32,500 bases of DNA from Bigelowiella natans CCMP2755 (Eukaryota > Cercozoa > Chlorarachniophyceae): the NCBI GenBank assembly GCA_000320545.1, contig ADNK01000969.1:15001-47500 (forward strand), written 5' to 3'. Every line of letters starts with the position of its first letter. The stretch's first letter is position 1. Below, piece after piece: positions 22,819 through 32,500 of this stretch. The notes under the pieces are model-generated. The model worked only from the letters and a program-made list of their open reading frames with translations. It searched no databases and was not told the origin of the DNA. Made by a program: the position numbers and the translations under genes.

Positions 22819-24425
22819 AGTGCGTGAGAAAGAGAGAGCGAGAAAGAGAGAGGGTGTGTGCATGTTCCATATTTAAAATGATGATGATGTATCATGATTC
22901 ACATTGCCAATTTGTATCTATATTTTGACAATCATTTCAAGCAGCAGCAGCAGCAGCAGCAGCACAAATATCGTACCCCAGCTGCCAGGAGAGATCCCAC
23001 GAATTGAGACACAATATAGAAACAACCTGCAGCAGCGCACACACAGTATCGTTAGCATCATTTCGCTGATAATGCACGAGAGGATGGGACATTTCATCCT
23101 CAACATGATGATCTCAAGATGATGATGACAGGAAGCAAAAGCTCTTACCTAGCCCAAGCATCAATTTGCTACAGCTCAAAGAAAGAAATGCATGCATGGC
23201 AACAGCAAAGAGTTTGCTTAAGCTGATTCGATCTTGACTATTCATTCTCCTCACGACGCATAGTAGTAGTGGTAGTAGTAGGAGTACCTTTCCTGAACTC
23301 GATCGCACCGGTTGAGTACACCGCAGCAGTAACCGCTGGATTGAAATGTCCTCCTGTATAGAGGGGGGGGGAGGGGGCAAAGGCTCTTAAGCGTCTGTTT
23401 TCTCATTTGTCTTTGTTATATATCTGAGAAGTGCTGAAGAGGATCCCACAGGTTGAAATTCCGCGTCTACCCCCCTCTCCCTTCGTTGTTCGCTCTCCTC
23501 CTCCTCCTCCTCCTCTTCTTCCACAACAACAACACGTACCAGAGATATGGCCGCTCATGAACACAACAGCAACGAGAATCGCCCCAATGGACAACGGGCT
23601 GCTCACAGCAATGGTCGCAACAACACACCAAATAACAACAAACCGAACTGAGCATTCGTAGCGGGGTAACGTATAAGTTCGGTGGTCCCACAAATGAGAG
23701 TAGGGGGTGATTCTTATAACCGTGACCGGCTCTCATCGGATGCTCTTGTCAATAGAAAGACGACTCAAAATCACTTGCCTAGCCTCGCGAAATCGATTAC
23801 AAAATCTAGTGTTTTCGCTGCCAACGCCTTCCTCTACATGTGCCCCACTCGCCCCCCCCCCTCCCCCACCCCACCCGGATAACACGCTTTGAAACCACCC
23901 ATTTTCTTTCTTCTTCTACTGCTACTTCTACTACTACCGGGGTGGTGGTGGTGCACAACATACCCAAGAAGCGAGTTTGATGACATTGAGATTACAAAGG
24001 TGAGGAAGAAGGTACCCACCGCCTCCATGATGTAAGGGCTCAAGCCCCTGATAGCTGCCGACGGTTTGGGCACATACGACTCAAGGGCAAACTCGTCGCC
24101 ATTCGTTGCCTGCGCGGTAGTAGAGGAAGAGGACAGTGAGGGGGCGGGGGAGGAGGAGGAGGAGGAGGAGGAGGAGGAGGAGGAGGAGCCGCATGCACGC
24201 AATCTCTCGGCGAGGCAAATTGACGAACTACCCAGAAGAACAAAGCCGCTGTGAATGCTCCTAGCATAGGCCCGATCCAGAAAACGGTGACATCCAGAAA
24301 GGAGCCTTGCATCACAGGAAGCCCTGTTCCTACAGCCTGTGTGAGGACGACGACGACGAAATGATACAAAAGACAGTACAGATCAGTAGTCTGCGTCATC
24401 CATTCCCCCACCCCTCCCCCCTTTC

Positions 24426-24469
<44 letters not shown>

Positions 24470-24711
24470 TTCTCCGTGTGCGTGGTTTGGGCATCATAAT
24501 TTTTGTGCAGTATTTCATTGCTCAGCAGCAGCAGCTAATCCGGCTGCGATCGAGGAATATATGATGTTACGCATTGTATGATGTATCACTGGATTGAAAG
24601 CGCCTCCCGAAATGTCCCCTACCGACACGATTCCTGGCAAATTAGAGAAGTGACGAATTATCATGAAAATTCGGATATTATTAATGCAAGTATAAGTGCA
24701 TAAATATAATG

Positions 24712-24761
<50 letters not shown>

Positions 24762-25075
24762 ATCCTGCTCCTGGTGAAACATGTTGATTCACATATAGGC
24801 CAGTGTTCGGTACAACAACTCCATCCATTCCAGAGTGCTAATCATGCAACGAGAGAGCTACACCCCGCCCTCTATTGGCATTCATTTTCCCCTCGTTTCG
24901 ATTCGCTCACCAGAGAATACGGTCAGTCCAATGGCAAGGCCATAAAAGGAGTTGTTTGGACGTTGGGAGTGCCCCGCCACGTTGAGCACCACCTGGCAGT
25001 AGAAGTCATTGAGCTTGAGAAGTTAATTCGGAGCCGTCATCAGAGATGACGTCACTATTAGTACTATTATATAAC

Positions 25076-25114
<39 letters not shown>

Positions 25115-26089
25115 GCAATCGCCAATCGTATATCATCCAAGCACCTTCGCAAGAATGAAGGTGAATAAGAACTCGCAAATTATTGCTGAAATGTGCCTTC
25201 CAGGTGCCACGCTAGGATACCCTGTGGTGTGTATATATTCGAGGGTTCGAGGAAGGAGGATGATGTGCCATTGCTCCTTGTTAGTACAGGAAGCAGTGGC
25301 TGCAGCAGCTCAACATTTTATTAAAATGTGAGTGTTAGACGCTCATTGCTTCTTCTTTTTCTTTTTCTTTTTCTTCTATTTTACCAGGTGTCAGCCCTTC
25401 GCCCTTGGCTATCACACCGCCAACAATCCCAGCGATAAAGGAGGCGGCAACCTTTGCACACATTGATCGAGAGGGTGGGTGGAATTATATAGATAATATT
25501 ATCCATCTGTATTACTGTTTGTGTGAGTTTGTGAGAGAGAGAGAGTGTGTGTGTTGAATACCTGTGTGGCAGCATAGTAACTGGCCTTCATCCAGCTGAG
25601 CTTGCCGGTAAGTGCAACAGCGAAGGTCTACAACAAGAAGCGCACCCATCAGAATGAGTCCATCGGTCAAACCGTTTGTAGACATATCTCAATTTCTCCT
25701 ATTCTTACTATAGCTGGATTGTAGTGCGCTCCACTGATCTGTCCCCCCATGAAGGTCATTGACATCAGCATGGCACCGATTGCAAGTGGTCCTAAAGCAC
25801 TATCAGCTGAAAGCCTGAGGAGGAATATGTTGCGCAAACACATTAGGACAGGGTTCTCCATTTTCTACTCTTTTAAGAGGAGTTGGAAGCAGTGTGGTTA
25901 TTCGAAATAATAGAGAAAACTTTGCTTGTCATAGCAGACGGAAAGCTTAGAGGTAACGTGGCGGAAGAAAATGCATGTGGAAATTTGTGATTGAACTTAC
26001 GTGATCGTGAGACATAGGAAAAATGTTCCCACAAATTCCGTTAAGAGCGGTGCAAGAAGCCCCGGGCATCCACCAGAGCAAGTCGAGGT
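21845..26089 (-). CDS. Tandem (double) aquaporin, two fused MIP domains
   Basis: Major intrinsic protein channel for water or small solutes in a cell membrane. Exons, 5' to 3': 26089-26001, 25814-25709, 25627-25562, 25451-25385, 25221-25145, 24992-24911, 24633-24590, 24336-24199, 24109-23964, 23601-23540, 23353-23288, 23026-22977, 22533-22198, 21940-21845. They join in phase to 474 codons and end in TAG. Half 1 runs from TEFVGTFFLCLTI through SGAHYNPAIT to GGAFNPAVGTGLP and a sixth span ending FFWVVRQF. Half 2 repeats the plan: MEAVGTFFLTFVI, SGGHFNPAVT, FYGLAIG, GGAFNPAVGTTLP, then a last span ending in VFTITHG. All four NPA boxes are intact, predicting 12 membrane helices and two pores per chain. 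The halves are joined by a phase-0 intron (24198-24110) with a CTC repeat near its 3' end, and no stop or plausible start intervenes. The Arg normally following the second NPA is Val in both halves. The first exon lacks an ATG, so an upstream exon is needed (see 26217-26327). Two separate genes are possible but less likely. Confidence 0.88.
22696..22814. repeat. Inverted (CA)n/(TG)n pair
   Basis: A CA run (22696-22734) with one TA interruption is followed 40 bases later by a TG run (22775-22814) with a matching TA interruption. The arms are reverse complements of nearly 40 bases, inside the aquaporin intron 22534-22976. Confidence 0.8.
24150..24189. repeat. (GGA)n microsatellite in the aquaporin linker intron
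   Basis: On the gene strand it reads (CTC)n and forms the pyrimidine tract of the 89-base intron (24198-24110) that joins the two aquaporin halves. Read through without splicing, it would encode a proline or serine run. Confidence 0.85.
24713..24755. repeat. (TA)n microsatellite
   Basis: TA run in the aquaporin intron 24634-24910; a second TA run at about 25079-25110 lies in the next intron upstream. Confidence 0.85.
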
Positions 26090-26216
26090 CTGTGGTGTAT
26101 GTGAATAATAATAATAGTAATCATAGCACATTTTTTATGAGATTTAAAAGCAGGGCACTCTAAACTCTAGTCAGATGGAGTGGTAGAACTTTGAAATGGA
26201 CGCGTGAACTTCCTAC

Positions 26217-26327
26217 ATGTGAGGGTGTTTTTGTAAAAGGTGTGGTGTGTGCCCCCCTTCCCGGAGAGTTCTTTCCCGGCAAATTGGTAACAAAGGATGC
26301 AGTCCCCCCTTCCTTGCAAGCATGCAT
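26217..26327 (-). CDS. Candidate first exon of the double aquaporin
   Basis: An ATG-led frame of 37 codons ends in a GTAGGA donor at phase 0. That is the phase required by the acceptor at 26090 before the first certain aquaporin exon. The encoded N terminus (starting MHACKEGG) is hydrophilic and matches nothing known, which is normal for an aquaporin cytoplasmic tail. The intron would be 127 bases, usual for this gene. Evidence is only positional. Confidence 0.35.
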
Positions 26328-27065
26328 AGCACGTAGGTCAGTCACATAATGGCATAAACCTTGACGTCGTTCATGGGTGCAAACTTGGATTAGCAGTCAC
26401 TCGGGAAGGTAGGTAGGGAGTGGGTACACAATAGCCCCCCTAATCGAGATTAGAGTGCCCACGAGAAAACAACCTTCCTAACGAAAACATAACAACGGCG
26501 TGAGATTTGCTTTCTGCGACAAGGAATTCCGTTTGTCGCAGGCATTTCCCATCCACGAGAAAACGATGTTGGAGCCTACGAGAATCAAAATTTAAAACAA
26601 AAGCTGAGCACTAGGAGACGATAAGGCCCGTTGGAACATGCGTCACAACATTCTCACGGTTAAACAGGAGATTCCTCAGAGTTTTTTGTACATGTCTTTA
26701 GTGAGTCTCGGGTGAATCTCCGAAATCGATATCATCTATCATAATCAACTCAAAAATGGAGACACGTTAAAAAGACGACAAACCATGTCTTGTTCCTTCG
26801 CTGCCCTGCAACAATAATGTGCACAACATTTCGTATCCACATAATTATAAAACGTTCGGAACTAATTTTACTAACAGGAAAACGCATTTTTGTCACACAT
26901 GTGGCGATATAAAAAGTATGATGTTTTCGGCATAATTTATTGACGCATCGGGCGAACAGCAAAGAACAGAAGGAACAGTGCTCGTGTGCAAACCTTCGCC
27001 CCCCTACTAGGAAAGAATACTCGAAATAGCGGGAGCAGAACTCCGTTGGGACCTGCAGGGAAGGG
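26328..27065. other. Divergent intergenic region between aquaporin and kinase-like gene
   Basis: There is no recognisable exon on either strand and no long microsatellite, unlike the introns on both sides. Both promoters are expected here. I could not pick out a TATA box or initiator with confidence. Confidence 0.5.
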
Positions 27066-29127
27066 ATGGCACAGGTGCGTTTGTTCATTGTATTTTTTGT
27101 AGTGGTTGTTGTGGGCAAACCTTCCAACCGGTTTAATTAGTCACAAGGAGGCGTGAGACATTATGAAGGATTCTTGCATAAAAAATCACCGAAAAGCATC
27201 ATGGGAATGCATCGCTGGCAGGTAGTAGTTGTTGAATATGCTGCAAAAATCTTCGAAGACATCCCACTTCTCTACCCACTCCAATTTCTTTTCTTTGCAA
27301 TCGTCGCCCTCATCCGCATACATCAATCAGCTCCGATTTTGGGTTCTCTATGAGGACAGACTCGAGTATTTCAAAAACAAGGACGATAAGCAGCCAATAG
27401 GTGGTGGTGAAAACACACATAAGATTATATGCATCCTTTACAAGTGCACACTCTTCTTTTGCATTTGGTTGGCCCCACAAAACTTTATTGTAAATGTGCG
27501 CAAATAAGATTTCCCCTCCACTACGTATAATTGTAGGGTCGATACCGATTAACTTCATTCTGAATGTGGTGGAGCATTTGAAGAGGGGTGGCGCTAGATT
27601 CGACATTACCATTGATGGTAACTAATAGGCCGTTAAAGAGTTTTGATTACGGGTCAAGGTGGGAGGTTTATGCGGAGGAGGAGAGGACGAAATCGTAGCT
27701 GAATCGAAGAGCTTATTACAAAATTACTTAAAGCTGCTTCCCATCGCTTGCCTCACAAACGCACGCGCGCACACATATACACATTAGTACATTAACACAC
27801 ACACATACACACACACACACACACACAAGCACACACCATCACATCACAACAGGTGAATCCGAGCGTGTATTCTCCTTGCTGGCCGAGACGCAGAAACTTT
27901 GCCAAAAATGGGTTAAGGTGATAGTTTATTAAAAATCCGTGTAAAACGACGATAACAACATCTCCCAGCCCATCTCAATTTAGAAAGCTACTGTGCTGCG
28001 ATTGCAGGAATGTTGATATTTGCAACGCTCACACAATGCTTTGCTCTACGTCGTCGTTGTATTCTTCTATGATTGATTAGGAGTTGAATTCGGTTTTGGC
28101 TATAGCTGCTCGCAAGCCAGTCCTAGGAGCGAAGGTGCGTTTGCAACACCCATGTAGCAAAGAAACACGCGCATCAGTGTATTCTAAACAATGTCAGGCA
28201 CTCGTCGAAGGCAAGACGCCATGGAAAAACAAGGACATTCTCCGGTATGTAGATGGGCTACACTCGCAACATCTCACGTGGGCAGTATCAGCAGTAGTAA
28301 TTGCGAGTTGGAATGTAACACTACACCATGCAAACGTGCAATTCAGCTCATCTGCCCATATTAGTTACCATCCATGTCGTGAAGCAGCTTTTGCCGATAT
28401 GTTAGGGCCTCAAAATCACGGCTGGATCAGAAGAGCCACGGCCCAGAGAATGACGCACCTCTACTCAACAGACGTGCAAGGTGGCAAATGACACAACTTC
28501 TCCCTGCAGTCTCCAACAATCCCTTCCTCTCTGTGGTTTCCTTCGCATATTTGCAGACAAATAGTAGCCGGATTTCCATCACTTTATGAGAATGTTCTTC
28601 TTTGCCGTCGCGCTGTCTCGTGATTGACGTGTTTTTACAGTGTGGGAGCAATAGCTTTAAAAATCATAAGAAAGCACCAATGATATACGATATATGCTGT
28701 ACTAGTGGTGGTGCTGCTATGGAAAAACATCGGTTTATCTCATAGTATCTATTTCCATGCTCTGACCACAGGGATCATGGGTACGTGTGTGGAAAGCAGC
28801 TCAAATCGTTTGCTCACGGTTATGGATTTGTCTGCAAGGTGATGATACTACTTGTTCTTAATATTAGTGTGGTGTTATTTTCTTTGCGATCGACATCACG
28901 ACCGCCGACACAACGACTTGTCCTTTTGAGAGATTGCGAGTAGCAGCAGCAGCACCAGTAGAAACAACAGCAACATCAACTTGTTCCGCGTTGCGACACC
29001 CTCTGCTGAGCAAGGAGGATGATTCTTCTTGGGCTTTTTATCATCACATAATTTCTCTTCAAGGCATCACGAGTCAAGCAGCGGTTCAACGGCCTAGTAC
29101 ATATCGTTCCGAAAGGGGTATTAACAA

Positions 29128-29161
<34 letters not shown>

Positions 29162-30423
29162 GATGACGACGCCAGAGAATACAAAAGATGTTTCCAGATA
29201 ATGTGTACTTGTTGATGAATCTTTGTCGTCGTCATGTGGTCCTCATCTAGGGAGCGGACTACAAGAAGATCCACGAATATTTCACGTCCCAAGTAGAGGT
29301 TGATCGGCCTATGTTCATGAAAGTGGAGGTTGGTTTGTAGTAGTAGTAGTAGTAGTAGTCGTCGTCGTCGTCGTCCACTTAGTTAGTAGCATGTAGTAGC
29401 GCCACCATTATAATAATACAAACCTCAACATAGTAAGTGCTAGTAGATCTACAAGAGGAAAATGAGGAGAAGGAGGAGGAGGATTCTCCATTTCGTTCTC
29501 TCTTCTCTCTCTTTCTCTCTCTCTCTCTTGGTCACGATTGATATTGAACAAACAAACAACAGATTGCAGGGGCAACAGCGGACTCCCAATTCATCGTGTA
29601 CGATCATGGTAGTGCGTGTGGCACAAACAACTGCCCATAATAGTCACAGATATTTCTCAAAAATTGAGACGCAAAATGTTCGTTCTGCGACGACGTGTAC
29701 AAGAAAAGTTTTATATTTTCCATCAAAGAATGCAAGATTATTAGTCCTTATCTCCATTTCACTCTACAAATTACACATCGCCCCCTTCTTCCCTCTCCTC
29801 CTCCTCCTCCTCCTCCTCTTCTAGGCATTGGATCTCTCTTTGCTCATCTTAAGGCGAGGGGGAGGCTCAACGAGGGCAAGGTAAATGGGGGGGGGGGGGG
29901 GGGTGGAGCACTTCGCGATTTGTTTACGCAACATGTCACTTCTCCTGCTATGTTTTATTCGTGTCTGCGTTCCACACTCATCATCGTTTGTCCTTTCATT
30001 TTTAAAAGTATTTACATACATAATATATATATATATATATATATATATTTAAAAAAAAAAGGTTCGGACGATCGGTGCGGAGGTGTCACTCGCGTTGAGG
30101 GTCATCCACGCGGAGGGTGAGTAGAATCTCTGCTCGCAAACAGCGATGTTGTGCACATGGACTACTACCTGAAATATTGAAAGGAGTCGAGGGGTGGTGG
30201 GCCTACACAAGGCCATGTGGGGATTTATTTCTCCTTACTGCTACTGATGATGACGCTGATGGTGGTGATGAGCATGGCAATACAGACAGAAAGAGAGCGC
30301 GGATATGCGATGAGAATAATGATTGCTTACCCTTCTCTACTTGCTACTACAGGACTGACATTCTCAATGCTACGACCGGAGAACATCTTTCTCACGCCAA
30401 AAGGCCATGTCAGATTGGTCGGT

Positions 30424-30462
<39 letters not shown>

Positions 30463-31191
30463 CGAAGTTATTCATTGGTTGGGGGTGTGGCTTTCCATAG
30501 GGTGCGTGTAGAGGTAGGGATCATGTTTTCCCTGATTTCCACTCCTGTATGAGAGAGCTGCTGCTGTGTGGTGCAAGCATTTCACTGAAGCTGATGGTTT
30601 TTTGGGAACAATATTTGCATTTCTCAGGTGGACTGCTGGCATAATTCCGGTGCGAAGACATGGCACAAACACACACAACGCACACGCAACACACACACGC
30701 ACATGCCCCACATGTACTTATTTTGTGTGCGTGCGTTGTGCTCTCTTTATGTAATCGCTTCACAGGTCTTTCTTGTGAAGCTCATGTGCTGGAAGATATC
30801 GTATCAGAGTAATCATTGATCATTCTGCGTAGAGACGTTATGAACAGTTTCGCAGTGTGCGTGTTGAGTTGCTGCTTTGAGGGTTAATCATCACCATCAC
30901 CATCACCATCACCATCACCATCATTTCGGTTCATGCACTCGATGAGTTCGTTGTTTGCTGATAATAACTGATAACCGTTGTCCCCCTTCAGATACGTGAC
31001 ACCGGACTATTTGGAGAACAAGACCGAGGACGCGTTGAGCGACTGGTGCCTGTTGTTGGCGTTCTCTCCATGATGACATCGAATACAGAATGATATCTAT
31101 GCTGCGTTATTGGTGATGATGGTGGTGGTGTGGTGAAGTGATCATTAGACGGGCGCATGTGTACATATTCCGCGTATTCATCATCACCATT

Positions 31192-31223
<32 letters not shown>

Positions 31224-31557
31224 TGTGTTTTGTTGTTGCTGCTGCTGCTGCATGATGAGGATGATGATGATGATGATGATGATCTAGGTGGAGGCTGGGC
31301 ATCTTACTCTACGAATTGACATGTGGAATCCCGCCCTTCCATTCCTTGGTGCTATTCATTGCTCATTTCTTTCTTGCATTGTGTGGAAAACGACAACTAT
31401 TATTATCATTATAATTATTATTATTGTTTTTGTTATGATAGCTTCCATAGAATATGAGACATTGAACGAGACGAAGATAGTCAGTAGTAGGAGCATTAAG
31501 TCCGATATTTAAAAAATGAATGATTTATTGTTCTTGTTCTTTTGTTGTTGTTGTTGT

Positions 31558-31589
<32 letters not shown>

Positions 31590-31683
31590 CTACTGGTGGT
31601 GTTGCTGCAAAGACTCACGATCGGAACGAGGTATTGGAGAAGATCCGAAAACATCAAGATCTGCTGCCGACACTACAGGTTGG

Positions 31684-31717
<34 letters not shown>

Positions 31718-32441
31718 ACTACTCATCGTTTCATTTCTTCCAGCATTCAACAAATCTCCCTCTTTCACTCATTGTTTCTTTTCCCCTTCTCGTCCCCCCC
31801 CCCACACACACACCTTATTACTTACGCAGTTTCCAAAGGACTCAACAGCAGCAGCAAGGGGGTTCATCAAGTCCCTCCTAGGCACACGCGAGACCAGAGA
31901 AAGGCAGCAGCAGCAGCAACAACAACACACAACAAAAAGAATAGAATTTCGTTCGGAGTAGTAGTAGTAGTAGTAGTTATTGTTGTTGTTGTATGTATTT
32001 ATTTATGCATTCCAAGCTTGTCGCTCATGAACAAATCTAACGGATAACTATTCAGATTCACGGAGTGGAACAACATAGAGAAAGACCCCTTCTTCGCCAG
32101 CGTCGATTTCGAGGCTCTATGGTGTGTGTGTGTGTGTGTGTGTGTGTGTGGAAAAGGCTATTTGCAGCAGCGTATCATTTCTCGGTTTGATTTTGGAACG
32201 CAAATTGGGAGGGAGGGAGGGAGGGAGGGAGGGGGGGAGAGAATAAAACGAAATAGCAGAGTTCTCTGAATGAACAAAAGAGTGAAAATATGTTCCCCAT
32301 TATGCTGCTGCGATTTGTGCTCACGTCTGAGAGCCCATTTCCCTCATCCCTTTCTTCTTCTTCCTCTTCTTTTTCTTTCTTGTTCTTCTTCCATATCCTC
32401 CTCATCAAACTGTGCGGCTCAGGCGGAGAGAAGAAGCCGAG
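27066..32441 (+). CDS. PH-domain AGC-family pseudokinase (AKT-like architecture), 3' end beyond window
   Basis: Exons: 27066-27074 (start, uncertain), 27141-27221, 27331-27400, 27537-27617, 27853-27917, 28081-28134, 28198-28244, 28772-28838, 29064-29117, 29251-29328, 29563-29608, 29825-29880, 30062-30116, 30353-30421, 30591-30627, 30992-31045, 31288-31348, 31613-31678, 31830-31957, 32056-32121, 32423-32441. They give 421 in-phase codons and the gene runs on past the edge. Residues about 8-110 are a PH domain (HYEGFLHKKSP, RFWVLYEDRLEYFKNKDD, helix ending CQKWVK). Residues about 140-421 align along a whole AGC kinase: SLFAHLKARGRL, GAEVSLALRVIHAE, LRPENIFLTPKGHVRL, SDWWRLGILLYELTCGIPPF, EVLEKIRK, GFIKSLL, DPFFASVDFEALW. 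Key residues are lost. The VAIK Lys is Ile (about 172), HRD-Asp is Met (about 260), DLKPEN Lys is Arg, the Gly loop is degenerate (AHGYGFV), and APE is TPD. The activation loop is very short. Phosphoinositide-guided scaffolding is a reasonable inference; catalysis is unlikely. Exons 1, 7 and 15 are the weakest calls. Confidence 0.85.
31683..31717. repeat. (GAT)n microsatellite
   Basis: About 11 GAT units starting five bases after the donor of the kinase-like exon ending 31678. Similar GAT/ATC runs are in the two preceding introns (about 31183-31283 and 31559-31589). Confidence 0.85.
32122..32151. repeat. (GT)n microsatellite forming a splice donor
   Basis: The GT run begins at the first base of the intron after the kinase-like exon 32056-32121, so the repeat itself supplies the donor dinucleotide. 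A (GGGA)n tract follows at about 32207-32237. Confidence 0.8.
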
Positions 32442-32500
32442 GTACGAATATGTACATACATTACTAACAGCGTTTGTTGCGACAAGCCTATTTCCTATTA

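Noticed and set aside
24110-24198. Poly-proline or poly-serine linker between aquaporin halves
   Set aside because: Reading through the CTC repeat changes frame and loses half 2. The repeat is better explained as the pyrimidine tract of an intron.
23834-24411. Two separate neighbouring aquaporin genes instead of one fusion
   Set aside because: There is no stop at the end of half 1 after splicing, no start Met before the first helix of half 2, only 89 bases between them, and a phase-0 donor and acceptor that join them cleanly.
28084-28491. 135-codon open frame on the + strand in the kinase-like gene
   Set aside because: It contains two exons (28081-28134 and 28198-28244). The rest lies beyond good GTGCGT and GTATGT donors, has no family match, and would break the phase needed for the Gly-loop exon.
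30885-30921. Regular CACCAT units that could suggest a CRISPR-like or regulatory array
   Set aside because: It is a plain hexanucleotide microsatellite without spacers, in a eukaryotic intron.

Overview
This is eukaryotic nuclear DNA. It holds five protein genes, four of them cut into many very small exons by GT-AG introns that are full of simple-sequence repeats. I see no prokaryotic signals, mobile-element genes, tRNA, rRNA or CRISPR arrays. One gene encodes a radial spoke protein, so the organism builds motile cilia or flagella. The gene style (exons of about 20-160 bases, introns of roughly 70-530 bases, moderate GC) fits a flagellated protist, perhaps an alga or an alveolate. I cannot assign the lineage from sequence alone.

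Layout. 1-814: no confident gene. 815/926-2146 (+): radial spoke protein 3 in one exon. 2147-2975: convergent intergenic region. 2976-15125 (-): exportin-1 (CRM1/XPO1), rebuilt from 47 small exons. 15126-16590: divergent intergenic region and probable shared promoter. 16591-21084 (+): an unrecognised protein of about 598 residues with a signal peptide, an acidic tract and many N-glycosylation sequons, in 18 exons. 21085-21844: convergent intergenic region. 21845-26089, perhaps to 26327 (-): a tandem 'double' aquaporin with two complete MIP domains and four NPA motifs, in at least 14 exons. About 26330-27065: divergent intergenic region. 27066 to beyond the right edge (+): a PH-domain protein with an AGC-family kinase fold, AKT-like in architecture, whose catalytic motifs are degenerate, so it is probably a pseudokinase.

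Exon models were built by hand from three criteria: GT/AG borders, continuity of reading phase, and match to the known family where there is one. For the aquaporin (1,422 coding bases = 474 codons), the kinase-like gene (1,263 bases = 421 codons in the window) and the secreted protein (598 codons plus stop) the phases close exactly. In exportin-1 one junction (exon 15 to 16) does not close, and a stretch of about 80 conserved residues is absent between exons 13 and 14.

The genes show no common pathway; the neighbourhood looks like ordinary eukaryotic gene order. The strongest candidates for something new are the fused double aquaporin and the PH-AGC pseudokinase. Next are the habit of microsatellites starting exactly at splice donors, and the exportin-1 that lacks a conserved HEAT segment.
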